Shown piece after piece: positions 23,728 through 32,488 of a DNA stretch of 64,000 bases. Both the position numbers and the translations under genes were made by a program. The stretch comes from UBA4971 sp900019985. Lineage in GTDB: Bacteria > Bacillota > SHA-98 > UBA4971. Numbering within the stretch: the stretch's first letter is position 1; every line of letters starts with the position of its first letter. The stretch is taken from assembly GCA_050949175.1 (NCBI GenBank), contig JBMNFG010000009.1:578898-642897 (forward strand), written 5' to 3'. The notes beneath the pieces are model-generated. The model did not search any database. It saw nothing but the letters and a program-made list of their open reading frames with translations, and had not been told where the DNA came from.

Positions 23728-25152
23728 ATGTCAACGTACAACCGGATCACAGATGAGATCATACAAGAGCTGAGAGAAATCGTAGGGCCTTCCCATGTGG
23801 TGACTGATACAGAGAAAATGCTTCCGTATGCCCATGATGAAGTGTCTGAAGAGGCATACGTCAAAATGCCTGAAGTTGTAGTGAAGCCCGGGACGAAAGA
23901 AGAGATCGCATCCATCATGAAGCTGGCCAACAGGGAGATGATCCCTGTTACACCGCGGGGTGCAGGGACAGGATTATCCGCAGGGTGTGTCCCTGTATTC
24001 GGAGGGATAGTCCTTTCACTTGAGAGGTTTAGCCGGGTCCTCGAGTTAGATACACAAAACCTTTTCATGGTTGTAGAGCCCGGAGTCACCACCGGAGAGG
24101 TCCAGAGGCGGGCGGAAGATGCAGGCTTGTTTTATGCAGGTGACCCCTGTAGTGCAGAAAGCTCTCACATAGGCGGCAACATCGCTGAGAACGCAGGCGG
24201 TAACAGGGCTGTCAAGTACGGCACGACTTCCAGATATGTATACGGGCTTGAAGTCGTCCTTCCCGGCGGCGAGATTATGACCCTTGGTGGCAAGTGCGTA
24301 AAAGACGTCACAGGGTACGACTTGATTCACCTGATTGTCGGTTCTGAAGGGACCCTTGGAGTAGTAACGAAGATTTGGCTCAAACTCCTCCCCTTGCCGA
24401 AGTTCAGGGCAGACCTACTGGTGCCGTTTGCCACGATGCAAGAGGCAATAGAAGTAGTTCCGAAGGTTATGACTATGGGCGGGATTGTCCCGACGTCAGT
24501 GGAATTCATGGACAGTATGTCAATAAAAGCTGCTGAGCTCTATCTAAACCAGGTCCTTCCCCACAGCGATGCAGGTGCGTACATCATCATTGAAATCGAA
24601 GGCAGTTCCGAATCTCAGGTGGAAGAGGACTACGAAACCATAGGGAAGCTGTGCCTGGAAAACGGCGGGATAGAGGTATACGTGGCTGACAACCTGTCTA
24701 CCCAGGAACGCATATGGAAGGCAAGAAAATGTGTGGCGGAAGCACTCCGCGTGGTAAGCCCTGTATATTGTATGGAAGATATCACTGTGCCGACAAGCGA
24801 GATTCCGGAAATGCTTAAGGAGATAACGGCTATTTCAGAAAAGTACGGTGTGAAGATACCGTGTTTCGGCCATGCAGGCGACGGCAATATCCATGCAACA
24901 CTGCTTAAGGAAGACATGGATGACGCGACATGGGAGGATGTCAAGGAGAAGGTCTTAGAGGAGATGTATGCTGCCACGTATAAACTGGGCGGCAACCTGT
25001 CAGGCGAACACGGAATCGGGGCAAAGAGGCTCCATTTCATGGAGAAGTTCATGGACCCGGTGGCTGTCGATGTCATGAGAAGCATCAAGCGGGCTCTCGA
25101 TCCAAACCTCATTCTGAACCCGGGCAAGATTTTCAGCCTGCAGCCGAAATGA
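23728..25152 (+). CDS. glcD: FAD-linked (S/R)-2-hydroxy-acid dehydrogenase, GlcD/LctD type
   Basis: A 474-residue vanillyl-alcohol-oxidase-fold flavoprotein. The N-terminal FAD domain has TPRGAGTGLSAGCVPVFGGIVLSLERF and the AEDAGLFYAGDPCSAESSHIGGNIAENAGG segment. The C-terminal substrate domain has FGHAGDGNIHATLL (metal-ligand histidines) and the final SGEHGIGAKR and LDPNLILNPGKIF. It would oxidise lactate, glycolate or a related 2-hydroxy acid. With EtfAB and the FadR regulator it matches the lctBCD arrangement of Acetobacterium woodii. No lactate permease gene is near. Confidence 0.88.
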   Translation: MSTYNRITDEIIQELREIVGPSHVVTDTEKMLPYAHDEVSEEAYVKMPEVVVKPGTKEEIASIMKLANREMIPVTPRGAGTGLSAGCVPVFGGIVLSLERFSRVLELDTQNLFMVVEPGVTTGEVQRRAEDAGLFYAGDPCSAESSHIGGNIAENAGGNRAVKYGTTSRYVYGLEVVLPGGEIMTLGGKCVKDVTGYDLIHLIVGSEGTLGVVTKIWLKLLPLPKFRADLLVPFATMQEAIEVVPKVMTMGGIVPTSVEFMDSMSIKAAELYLNQVLPHSDAGAYIIIEIEGSSESQVEEDYETIGKLCLENGGIEVYVADNLSTQERIWKARKCVAEALRVVSPVYCMEDITVPTSEIPEMLKEITAISEKYGVKIPCFGHAGDGNIHATLLKEDMDDATWEDVKEKVLEEMYAATYKLGGNLSGEHGIGAKRLHFMEKFMDPVAVDVMRSIKRALDPNLILNPGKIFSLQPK

Positions 25153-25272
25153 GGTTGTTTGCAACCGGTATAGGTGTTTGGTAAACTGATCTTGTCGAGG
25201 TATAGTGCAAGAGATGCGGATTGTGTCAACCTACTTGTAATGTAAATAATTTGGGCTTACGGAGACGAGACT

Positions 25273-26607
25273 ATGCGGAAATACCATATCCACACTTTTG
25301 GATGCCAGATGAACGAGCATGATTCGGAAATCATCGCAGGAATACTGGAGGAGCGTGGATTTCAAGCCACAGATTCTCCGGACGATGCAGACCTGATAAT
25401 TTTCAACACCTGTTGCGTAAGGGAAAACCCTGAGCGAAAGGTATACGGAAGGCTTGGGGATCTGAAGAAAAGGAAGATGGCAAATCCCGATTTGATAATC
25501 GGGGTAGCAGGTTGCATGGTACAGCAGCCCGGAGAAGTGGAGCGGATAACAAAGCGCTTTCCCCATGTGGACCTTGTCATCGGTACAATGAACATCCACG
25601 AACTGCCTGACCTTCTCGACCAGGTGGAAGCAGGGCACAAGGCTTACCGCATATTGGAGGAAGATCCTGAAGAGGGCGCAGGCGTCATGGAAGGGCTCCC
25701 GATACGTCGCGTCCCAGGCGTTTCCGCCTGGGTTTCCATTATCTACGGCTGCAACAACTTCTGCTCATATTGTATAGTCCCGTACGTGCGCGGAAGGGAG
25801 AGGAGCCGCGAGTTCCAGGATATTGTCAATGAGGTCAAAAGGCTGGGGCAGGAGGGATTCAAGGAAGTCGTTCTCCTCGGCCAAAATGTCAACTCCTACG
25901 GGCACGATCTCCAAGACGGACGCGATTTTGCTGATCTCCTCCGTGCTGTGGACAAGACACCCGGGATCGCCAGGATACGCTATATGACAAGCCATCCCAG
26001 GGATTTCACGGACAAACTGATTGAGACGATAGCCTCATCAGAGACTGTTTGCGAGCATTTTCACTTACCGCTCCAGGCAGGCTCAAACAAAGTGCTGGCT
26101 CGTATGAACCGCGGGTACACCCTTGAACACTACATGGATTTAGTGTCGAAGATACGAAAAGCAGTCCCTGAGTGTTCGATTACAACCGACCTGATAGTGG
26201 GCTTTCCCGGTGAAGATGAAGATGACTTTGCAGAGACTATGAGGGCGGTGGAAGAGATCCGGTTCGATTCTGCATTCACATTTGTGTATTCACCACGACG
26301 GGGCACAGCTGCAGCTTCAATGCCCGGCCAGGTGCCTGATGACGTGAAAAGCAGGCGCATCCAAGAACTGATTGATCGACAAAACGAGATTACCCAGGAG
26401 ATTAACGACACTCTCCAGGGGAGGACCGTAGAAGTCCTTGTTGAAGGGTTAAGCAAGACAAATCCGTCAATGCTGTCAGGCAGGACTCGCACAAACAAGC
26501 TGGTGGTGTTCCCGCTCTATCCCGGAGTTACTCAAGGGGACCTGATAAACGTCAAGATTACAGAGACCCGTGCTTGGACTCAGATCGGTGAGGTGGTTTC
26601 AGTTTGA
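25273..26607 (+). CDS. miaB: tRNA-2-methylthio-N6-dimethylallyladenosine synthase MiaB
   Basis: A 444-residue radical SAM methylthiotransferase. The N-terminal UPF0004 domain carries cluster cysteines in HTFGCQMNEHDSE, NTCCVREN and VAGCMVQQ; the radical SAM loop is YGCNNFCSYCIVPYVRGRERSR near residue 158; a C-terminal TRAM domain follows (VEVLVEG...SGRTRTNKLV). It modifies A37 of tRNAs reading UNN codons after MiaA has added the prenyl group; miaA is four genes downstream. The end overlaps mutS by four bases. Confidence 0.96.
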   Translation: MRKYHIHTFGCQMNEHDSEIIAGILEERGFQATDSPDDADLIIFNTCCVRENPERKVYGRLGDLKKRKMANPDLIIGVAGCMVQQPGEVERITKRFPHVDLVIGTMNIHELPDLLDQVEAGHKAYRILEEDPEEGAGVMEGLPIRRVPGVSAWVSIIYGCNNFCSYCIVPYVRGRERSREFQDIVNEVKRLGQEGFKEVVLLGQNVNSYGHDLQDGRDFADLLRAVDKTPGIARIRYMTSHPRDFTDKLIETIASSETVCEHFHLPLQAGSNKVLARMNRGYTLEHYMDLVSKIRKAVPECSITTDLIVGFPGEDEDDFAETMRAVEEIRFDSAFTFVYSPRRGTAAASMPGQVPDDVKSRRIQELIDRQNEITQEINDTLQGRTVEVLVEGLSKTNPSMLSGRTRTNKLVVFPLYPGVTQGDLINVKITETRAWTQIGEVVSV

Positions 26608-29273
26608 CCACTCCCATGATGAAGCAATATACTACCATCAAATCCCGGTATCCTGACGCGATTTTAATGTTTCGCCTCGGCGATTTCTATGAAATGTTCG
26701 GTGAAGATGCTGAAACAGCTTCGAGAATCCTGGAGATAACCTTGACTTCCAGGGAAGCAGGCCGCGGTAACAGGATACCTATGTGCGGGATTCCTCACCA
26801 TGCTGCACATGCATACATAGGCCGATTAATCGAAGCCGGGTACAAAGTCGCCATATGCGAGCAGATGGAACCTCCCCGTCCGGGGCGAAAAGTCGTAAGG
26901 CGTGAAGTCGTCAGAGTTATAACCCCCGGAACCATCCTTGAGCCTGAGTTCCTCGAGGAAAAGAAGAACAATTACCTCATAGCTTTGGCAGCGCAAGGGA
27001 AGTCAGTAGGCCTTGCACTGCTTGATGTATCTACTGGCGAGTTTGCCATTACTGAGGCAAGAGGGGAACAGGCTGAAGAAACAATCCTTGCTGAGATTTC
27101 GAGCCTTAGTGCCAAGGAATGTGTAGTCACACCGAGTATTGCCGGAGATCTCAGCCTTCTTGAAAGGCTCAGATCGCTCTCAGGGCTTACCATGACTTAT
27201 GTAGATGACAGGGCACAGCCTGTGATATCAGATCCCGAAGATGAACCTGTCTCTCGAACATCCGGGTCCAAGGCAGCGTTGGCAAAGAAGGCACTTACCG
27301 ATCACTTCGGCTCACTCAGCCTTGAAGCTGCAGGTTGCATGGAATATCCCCTTGGCATGCAAGCTGCAGGGGTTCTTTTGCTGTACGCATCTCACACGCA
27401 AATGACATCGCTCTCTTACATTACAAAGGTCCGATGCTATTCAATAGGCGACTCCATGGCAATCGACCCGGAAACCCGGCGCAGCCTTGAACTTACAGAT
27501 ACCATCAGGCCAACGCAGCGCGGGAAGGAGCATACTCTCTTCAGGGTTATGGACCGCACTGTCACATCAATGGGCGGAAGGCTCCTTAGGAAGTGGATGG
27601 ATCACCCGTCTCGGGACCTTGCCGAGATTAACAGGAGACTCGATGCAGTAGAAGAGCTCGAAGGCGATGTTATAAGGCGCAACGATATCAGGCGGGTTCT
27701 CTCCCGCATCCTGGATCTGGAGAGGCTTGCCGCCCGGATCGGCACAGGCGGGGCAAACGCAAGGGACCTTGTGGCGTTAGCCGAATCCCTCAAAGTCATA
27801 CCCGAACTAAAAGGCATTTTAGATGGGACGACTTCCGATGCCTTGAAGGAGCTGGCTTTGGGGCTTCTCGATCTCAGTCAATTGACTGATCTTATAGGTT
27901 CTGCGATTGTCGACGATCCTCCGCATGTCTTGACTGAAGGCGGGATAATCCGTAAAGGATACAACGAAGAACTGGACAAGCTCAGCGATACCAGTCGGCG
28001 GAGCAGAGAGTTTCTGGCATCTCTCGAGGTATCGGAAAAAGAGAAAACAGGCATAAAATCGCTGAAAGTCGGCTACAACCAGGTATTCGGGTACTATTTT
28101 GAGGTTACGCGCCCTAACCTGCATCTTGTTCCGGAGTCCTGGATAAGAAAGCAGACTCTTGCCGGAGCTGAGCGGTTTATCACCCCTGAATTAAAAGAGC
28201 ACGAGACTATCATTTTGAAAGCCAAAGAAAGAATGGCTACCCTGGAATATGAGCTGTTTTCAGAAGTAAGGGACAAAGTTGCGTGCGAGATTCCCAAGAT
28301 TCAGCAGGTAGCAGAGGCTGTAGCTGAACTCGACGTATTTGCATCCTTTGCTGAGTCTGCAAATTTATACGGATACGTCCGTCCGGATCTTGACGAAGGT
28401 TTCGACCTTGACATAACCGGGGCACGTCACCCTGTGGTAGAACAGTCTCTTCCTCAAGGTGTGTTCATCCCCAACGATATCAGGCTGGATTCTGAGTCAT
28501 GCCAGGTAATGGTCCTTACCGGTCCCAATATGTCCGGCAAGAGCACACTTGGGAAGACTGCGCTTCTCATTACTCTAATGGCGCATATGGGGAGCTTTGT
28601 TCCTGCCACATCCGCAAGGATTCCGCTGACTGACAGGATCGCGGTGCGCGCAGGCTCATCTGAAGAGATAGCTGAAGGTAAGTCCACATTCTTGGTGGAG
28701 CTTCTTCAGACGTCAATTATAATTTCTCAAGCCACGGAAAGGACCTTGATATTCATTGACGAGCTCGGCCGTGGAACCAGCACTTACGATGGAATGGCAA
28801 TAGCTCAGGCCGTAATTGAGTACATACACGATAAAATCGGGGCGAAGACTATCTTTACAACCCATTTCCACGAACTTGCTGCACTTGAAGATAAGCTGGA
28901 CAGGGTCAAGAATTTCCGTATAGAAGCTGAAGAGCGCGGAGGAGAGGTGGTATTCCTCTACAAGCTGAGTCCGGGAGGATGCGACAGAAGCTACGGCATT
29001 AACGTGGCAAAGATGGCAGGGATGCCTCGAGACCTAATAAGGAGGGCAAATGCCATTTTAACAGAACTTGAGAGGCGAAGCCCTTCCCGGCCGCAACAAA
29101 TGAGCCTCCTTGCCGTCCTTATGGACGGTCAAGGCACTCTATCTCCGCCTTCTGATCACGACGGTATTATAGAAGAGATAAAGAAAATGGACATTGATTC
29201 CATGACACCCCTGGAAGCCCTTACGCGTCTTTCAGACTTGAAATCGAAGATTGAAGGGAAAGAGAACCTGTGA
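26604..29273 (+). CDS. mutS: DNA mismatch repair protein MutS
   Basis: An 889-residue MutS with the mismatch-reading FYEMFGEDA motif near residue 32, the connector and lever domains, the ATPase Walker A TGPNMSGKST near 638, Walker B LIFIDELGRGTSTYDG near 715, and the TTHFHEL loop. It recognises mismatches and recruits MutL. TTG start 26604 overlaps the miaB stop, and the stop overlaps the mutL start, so the three genes are translationally linked. Confidence 0.97.
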   Translation: MTTPMMKQYTTIKSRYPDAILMFRLGDFYEMFGEDAETASRILEITLTSREAGRGNRIPMCGIPHHAAHAYIGRLIEAGYKVAICEQMEPPRPGRKVVRREVVRVITPGTILEPEFLEEKKNNYLIALAAQGKSVGLALLDVSTGEFAITEARGEQAEETILAEISSLSAKECVVTPSIAGDLSLLERLRSLSGLTMTYVDDRAQPVISDPEDEPVSRTSGSKAALAKKALTDHFGSLSLEAAGCMEYPLGMQAAGVLLLYASHTQMTSLSYITKVRCYSIGDSMAIDPETRRSLELTDTIRPTQRGKEHTLFRVMDRTVTSMGGRLLRKWMDHPSRDLAEINRRLDAVEELEGDVIRRNDIRRVLSRILDLERLAARIGTGGANARDLVALAESLKVIPELKGILDGTTSDALKELALGLLDLSQLTDLIGSAIVDDPPHVLTEGGIIRKGYNEELDKLSDTSRRSREFLASLEVSEKEKTGIKSLKVGYNQVFGYYFEVTRPNLHLVPESWIRKQTLAGAERFITPELKEHETIILKAKERMATLEYELFSEVRDKVACEIPKIQQVAEAVAELDVFASFAESANLYGYVRPDLDEGFDLDITGARHPVVEQSLPQGVFIPNDIRLDSESCQVMVLTGPNMSGKSTLGKTALLITLMAHMGSFVPATSARIPLTDRIAVRAGSSEEIAEGKSTFLVELLQTSIIISQATERTLIFIDELGRGTSTYDGMAIAQAVIEYIHDKIGAKTIFTTHFHELAALEDKLDRVKNFRIEAEERGGEVVFLYKLSPGGCDRSYGINVAKMAGMPRDLIRRANAILTELERRSPSRPQQMSLLAVLMDGQGTLSPPSDHDGIIEEIKKMDIDSMTPLEALTRLSDLKSKIEGKENL

Positions 29274-31054
29274 ATCCGGAGAGGGAAATAGTAATCCTTG
29301 ATGAGGACACTATTAATAGGATTGCAGCCGGCGAAGTTGTGGAGCGGCCAGCATCAGTAGTGAAGGAACTGATAGAGAACGCCATTGATGCAGGGGCGAC
29401 TGAGATTGTCGTCGAGACAGAGGGACCGCCCGGAACGTTCATTAAGGTGTCTGACAATGGGAGAGGCATGAGCCGGAGTGATGTGCGCCTTGCTTTTATG
29501 CGCCATGCTACAAGCAAGATAAGGACGGCTGATGACATCAGAACCGTGCTGACCATGGGGTTTCGCGGGGAAGCCCTTCCCAGCATAGCTGCGGTGTCCC
29601 GGATAGAGGTTATCACCTGCCGCAAAGAGGATCCCATTGGAACGAGAGTCATATTCCAAGGAGGCGCTGAGGTTTCTGAAGAGGACTACCCCAGGCAGGT
29701 CGGATCAACTCTCATATGCAAAGACTTATTCTACAATACACCTGCCAGGCGCAAGTTTCAGCGAAGCCCGTCCACAGAGGCTGCATATATCCGCGACGAA
29801 GTGGTAAAGTCGGCCTTGGCGCAACCTGATATTCGATTCCGCCTTGTATGCGACGGAAAGGTCGTGTTCGTCTCCCAGGGCCAAGGGGACAAACGTAATA
29901 CCATTGCTTCAGTTTACGGTACAGAGATTGTCAAAGGCTTATTACCTATTGCCTCAGGCGCCGGAGACACCTATATTGAAGGTTTCATTACTCCTCCTGA
30001 TGTCTCAAGGGCAAGACGCGATATGCAACACGTATTTGTCAACTCCAGGCCTTGTGTTGTCCCGGCCCTTGCAAGGACTGTTGAGAATGTCTACGGAACC
30101 AGGCTGCCGCAACGCCGCTATCCTGCAATCTTCCTGTGGGTTCAGACTGATCCTGCATCTATTGATGTAAACGTCCATCCTGCAAAAAGGGAAGTAAGGT
30201 TCTCCAAGAACCACGATGTTTTCCGTCTGGTAGCACAGGCTGTTTCATCTGCGCTGAGGTCGCACGGAGTTGAGCCGGGCATCAAGTGGAGGATAGATCC
30301 GGGTGGCATCAGTCCTGAGTATACACAGGGTATCCCAGGCTTAGATGCGGGCGCAGGCGAAGGCTTACTAGCCGGTACAGGCAGGACAGAAGACTCGCAC
30401 ATCTATTACTCTGCAAATTGCCACAGTGAGGCAGCCCGCGGACAGTTCAGGCCCATCGGGATATTCAAGGACACATATATTCTGGCTGAAGACGAAGAAA
30501 GCGAAGATCTGGTGATTATTGACCAGCATGCTGCCCATGAGCGGATAATATACGAAGAGGCCTTACGTGCGTTGCTTGACGGGGCAAGTATCAATGTGCA
30601 GACTCTTATTCCGCAGCTTTTGGAATTACCGGCGGGTGTTGTTTCGGAAGTCGTGCCGTACCTTTCCGAGCTTAGGAGGATAGGTATTATCCTCGAGGAA
30701 TTCGGTTCATCGTTTTTGCTTTTGAGGGGTGTGCCTTCTGCATTAACCGAGTTCTCAGGCACGGATCCAATGGGCGCCGTCTCCTCTGCCATCGAGCTGT
30801 TTGCAGATGAGATATCTTCCGGCATGGATGACGAAAGCGCAGGACAGCGCATTACTGACCTGTTGAGCCGTGTAGCGGCTGAGCTTGCATGCAAGGCTGT
30901 AGTCAAAGCCCGCGACCGGTTAGAGCCTGAGGAAGTCGCGAGGCTCCTTTCTGATCTGGCATCTTGTCGAGATCCTTACTCCTGCCCCCACGGACGCCCG
31001 ACTCTCCTTAGGATAAGCATGGATGAACTGGAGCGGACTTTTCGGAGAAAATAA
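29270..31054 (+). CDS. mutL: DNA mismatch repair protein MutL
   Basis: A 594-residue MutL. The N-terminal GHKL ATPase has IAAGEVVERPASVVKELIENAIDAGA, DNGRGM and GFRGEALPSIAAVS. The C-terminal endonuclease is present: IIDQHAAHERIIYEE, the ACKAVVKARDRL helix and the CPHGRPTLL metal site. As in other Gram-positives without MutH, MutL itself nicks the new strand. GTG 29270 overlaps the mutS stop by four bases. Confidence 0.97.
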   Translation: MNPEREIVILDEDTINRIAAGEVVERPASVVKELIENAIDAGATEIVVETEGPPGTFIKVSDNGRGMSRSDVRLAFMRHATSKIRTADDIRTVLTMGFRGEALPSIAAVSRIEVITCRKEDPIGTRVIFQGGAEVSEEDYPRQVGSTLICKDLFYNTPARRKFQRSPSTEAAYIRDEVVKSALAQPDIRFRLVCDGKVVFVSQGQGDKRNTIASVYGTEIVKGLLPIASGAGDTYIEGFITPPDVSRARRDMQHVFVNSRPCVVPALARTVENVYGTRLPQRRYPAIFLWVQTDPASIDVNVHPAKREVRFSKNHDVFRLVAQAVSSALRSHGVEPGIKWRIDPGGISPEYTQGIPGLDAGAGEGLLAGTGRTEDSHIYYSANCHSEAARGQFRPIGIFKDTYILAEDEESEDLVIIDQHAAHERIIYEEALRALLDGASINVQTLIPQLLELPAGVVSEVVPYLSELRRIGIILEEFGSSFLLLRGVPSALTEFSGTDPMGAVSSAIELFADEISSGMDDESAGQRITDLLSRVAAELACKAVVKARDRLEPEEVARLLSDLASCRDPYSCPHGRPTLLRISMDELERTFRRK

Positions 31055-31108
31055 TCGTACAAGCGGACAGGAAGGGAACATCTTACACTGAAGGATGTGT
31101 GATACGTT

Positions 31109-32065
31109 GTGAGTGCGCCTGATTGGCTTGTAGTGATTACAGGCCCTACTGCAGTGGGGAAGACTGAGATATCTATAGGTGTTGCAAAGGCACTTGACGG
31201 CGAGATAGTGTCCTGCGACTCTATGCAGGTATATAAGTACATGGACATCGGTACTGCAAAAGCCGGTAGCGAAGAGCAGAGGATGGTGCCACATCACCTT
31301 ATCGATGTTGTGACTCCTGATGAAGATTTCAATGTCGCAAGATTTCAAGAACTGGCTGAAACCGCCATCTCAGATATTGCGTCCCGAGGCAAAACCCCGA
31401 TCCTTGTGGGTGGGACAGGCCTTTACATCAAGGCAGTGGTCGATGGATTCCTGTTTCCCTGGGAAGGTGCATCACCTGAGATCAGAGGGTCTCTTGAACT
31501 GGAGGCTAAAGAGAAAGGAAATGAAGCACTCTATGCCAGACTTGAACAGGTAGATCCCGCTGCTGCCAAAAAGATACACCTTAACGACACAAGACGGATT
31601 ATCCGCGCGCTTGAGGTTTATCTTACTACAGGCCGTCCTATTTCAGAACTGTGGCGAGAAGGGAAAAGAAGAAAGAGAGCCCGTCTTGACAGGCTGGTCA
31701 TGATAGGTTTGGTTCGAAAAAGGGAGGAACTCTACAAGAGGATAGATGCCAGATGTGACAAAATGATGGAACTCGGCCTTGTCAAGGAGACGAAAAGGCT
31801 CCTGGAACAGGGTTACAGCAGGACATTAACTTCCGGACAAGCCCTGGGATATAAAGAAATCGTAGGGCATCTGAACGGGGAATACTCCCTTGAAGAAGCA
31901 GTGGACCTTATCAAGAGAAACACAAGGAGATACGCCAAACGGCAGCTGATTTGGTTCAGGGCTGACCCGCGCGTGCAGTGGTTGGATGTAGGTGTGTTTG
32001 ATTCGGCTCACGAGGCCTCAAAATGTATTCTTGCATTGGTCAAAGGAAAAATGGCTGCAATGTAG
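31109..32065 (+). CDS. miaA: tRNA dimethylallyltransferase MiaA
   Basis: A 318-residue enzyme that adds the dimethylallyl group to A37 of tRNA. P-loop GPTAVGKTEIS near residue 9, DSMQVYKYMDIGTAK, HHLIDV and GGTGLYIKAVVDG are the family motifs; the C-terminal RRYAKRQLIWFR segment is also typical. Start GTG 31109; the preceding 54 bases hold a possible AAGGATG site only. With ispA/dxs upstream and miaB nearby, it uses the isoprenoid donor made by the first operon. Confidence 0.95.
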   Translation: MSAPDWLVVITGPTAVGKTEISIGVAKALDGEIVSCDSMQVYKYMDIGTAKAGSEEQRMVPHHLIDVVTPDEDFNVARFQELAETAISDIASRGKTPILVGGTGLYIKAVVDGFLFPWEGASPEIRGSLELEAKEKGNEALYARLEQVDPAAAKKIHLNDTRRIIRALEVYLTTGRPISELWREGKRRKRARLDRLVMIGLVRKREELYKRIDARCDKMMELGLVKETKRLLEQGYSRTLTSGQALGYKEIVGHLNGEYSLEEAVDLIKRNTRRYAKRQLIWFRADPRVQWLDVGVFDSAHEASKCILALVKGKMAAM

Positions 32066-32156
32066 AAAGCAAAAACTGATTCGGTATCTGCAAGGAGCGA
32101 TGGTTGAGGAAAACATCCTGAAAAAGCTGCAGAAATAGGAGGAGGCCCCGATCGCC

Positions 32157-32405
32157 GTGAATAAACAGGCACAAAACCTTCAAGACAGATTCCTCGGTCT
32201 CATTCGTTCACAAGGTATTCCCGTAACAATTTATTTGCTCAATGGGTATCAGATTAAAGGTCAGATCATAGGATTCGATAGTTTCACATTAATGGTAAGT
32301 GACGGCACAAAGCAGGACCTCATTTATAAACATGCCATCTCCACGATAACCCCGACACGCCCTGTGAATTTCACACCTATCGAAGAAAAAAGCGAAAACC
32401 CCTAA
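32157..32405 (+). CDS. hfq: RNA chaperone Hfq
   Basis: An 82-residue Sm-fold protein with Sm1 (VTIYLLNGYQIKGQIIGFDSFTLMV) and Sm2 (LIYKHAISTI) motifs, including the conserved Q near residue 10 and the YKH of the uridine pocket. Hfq helps small RNAs pair with mRNAs. GTG 32157 is preceded by AGGAGGAGG at 32137-32145. The miaA-hfq linkage is widely conserved. Confidence 0.96.
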   Translation: MNKQAQNLQDRFLGLIRSQGIPVTIYLLNGYQIKGQIIGFDSFTLMVSDGTKQDLIYKHAISTITPTRPVNFTPIEEKSENP

Positions 32406-32488
32406 CAAAAACAACTCTTCCTTGAAAGGCCCGGCCTAACCATCGGTTCGCCCTGGGATAAGGCTTGCCATAGGAGGCAATAATAGCT

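Noticed and set aside
32100..32138. 12-codon frame with AAGGAG just before hfq
   Set aside because: Spacing of the ribosome site to its ATG is only two bases and the peptide has no recognisable role; at most a leader peptide.
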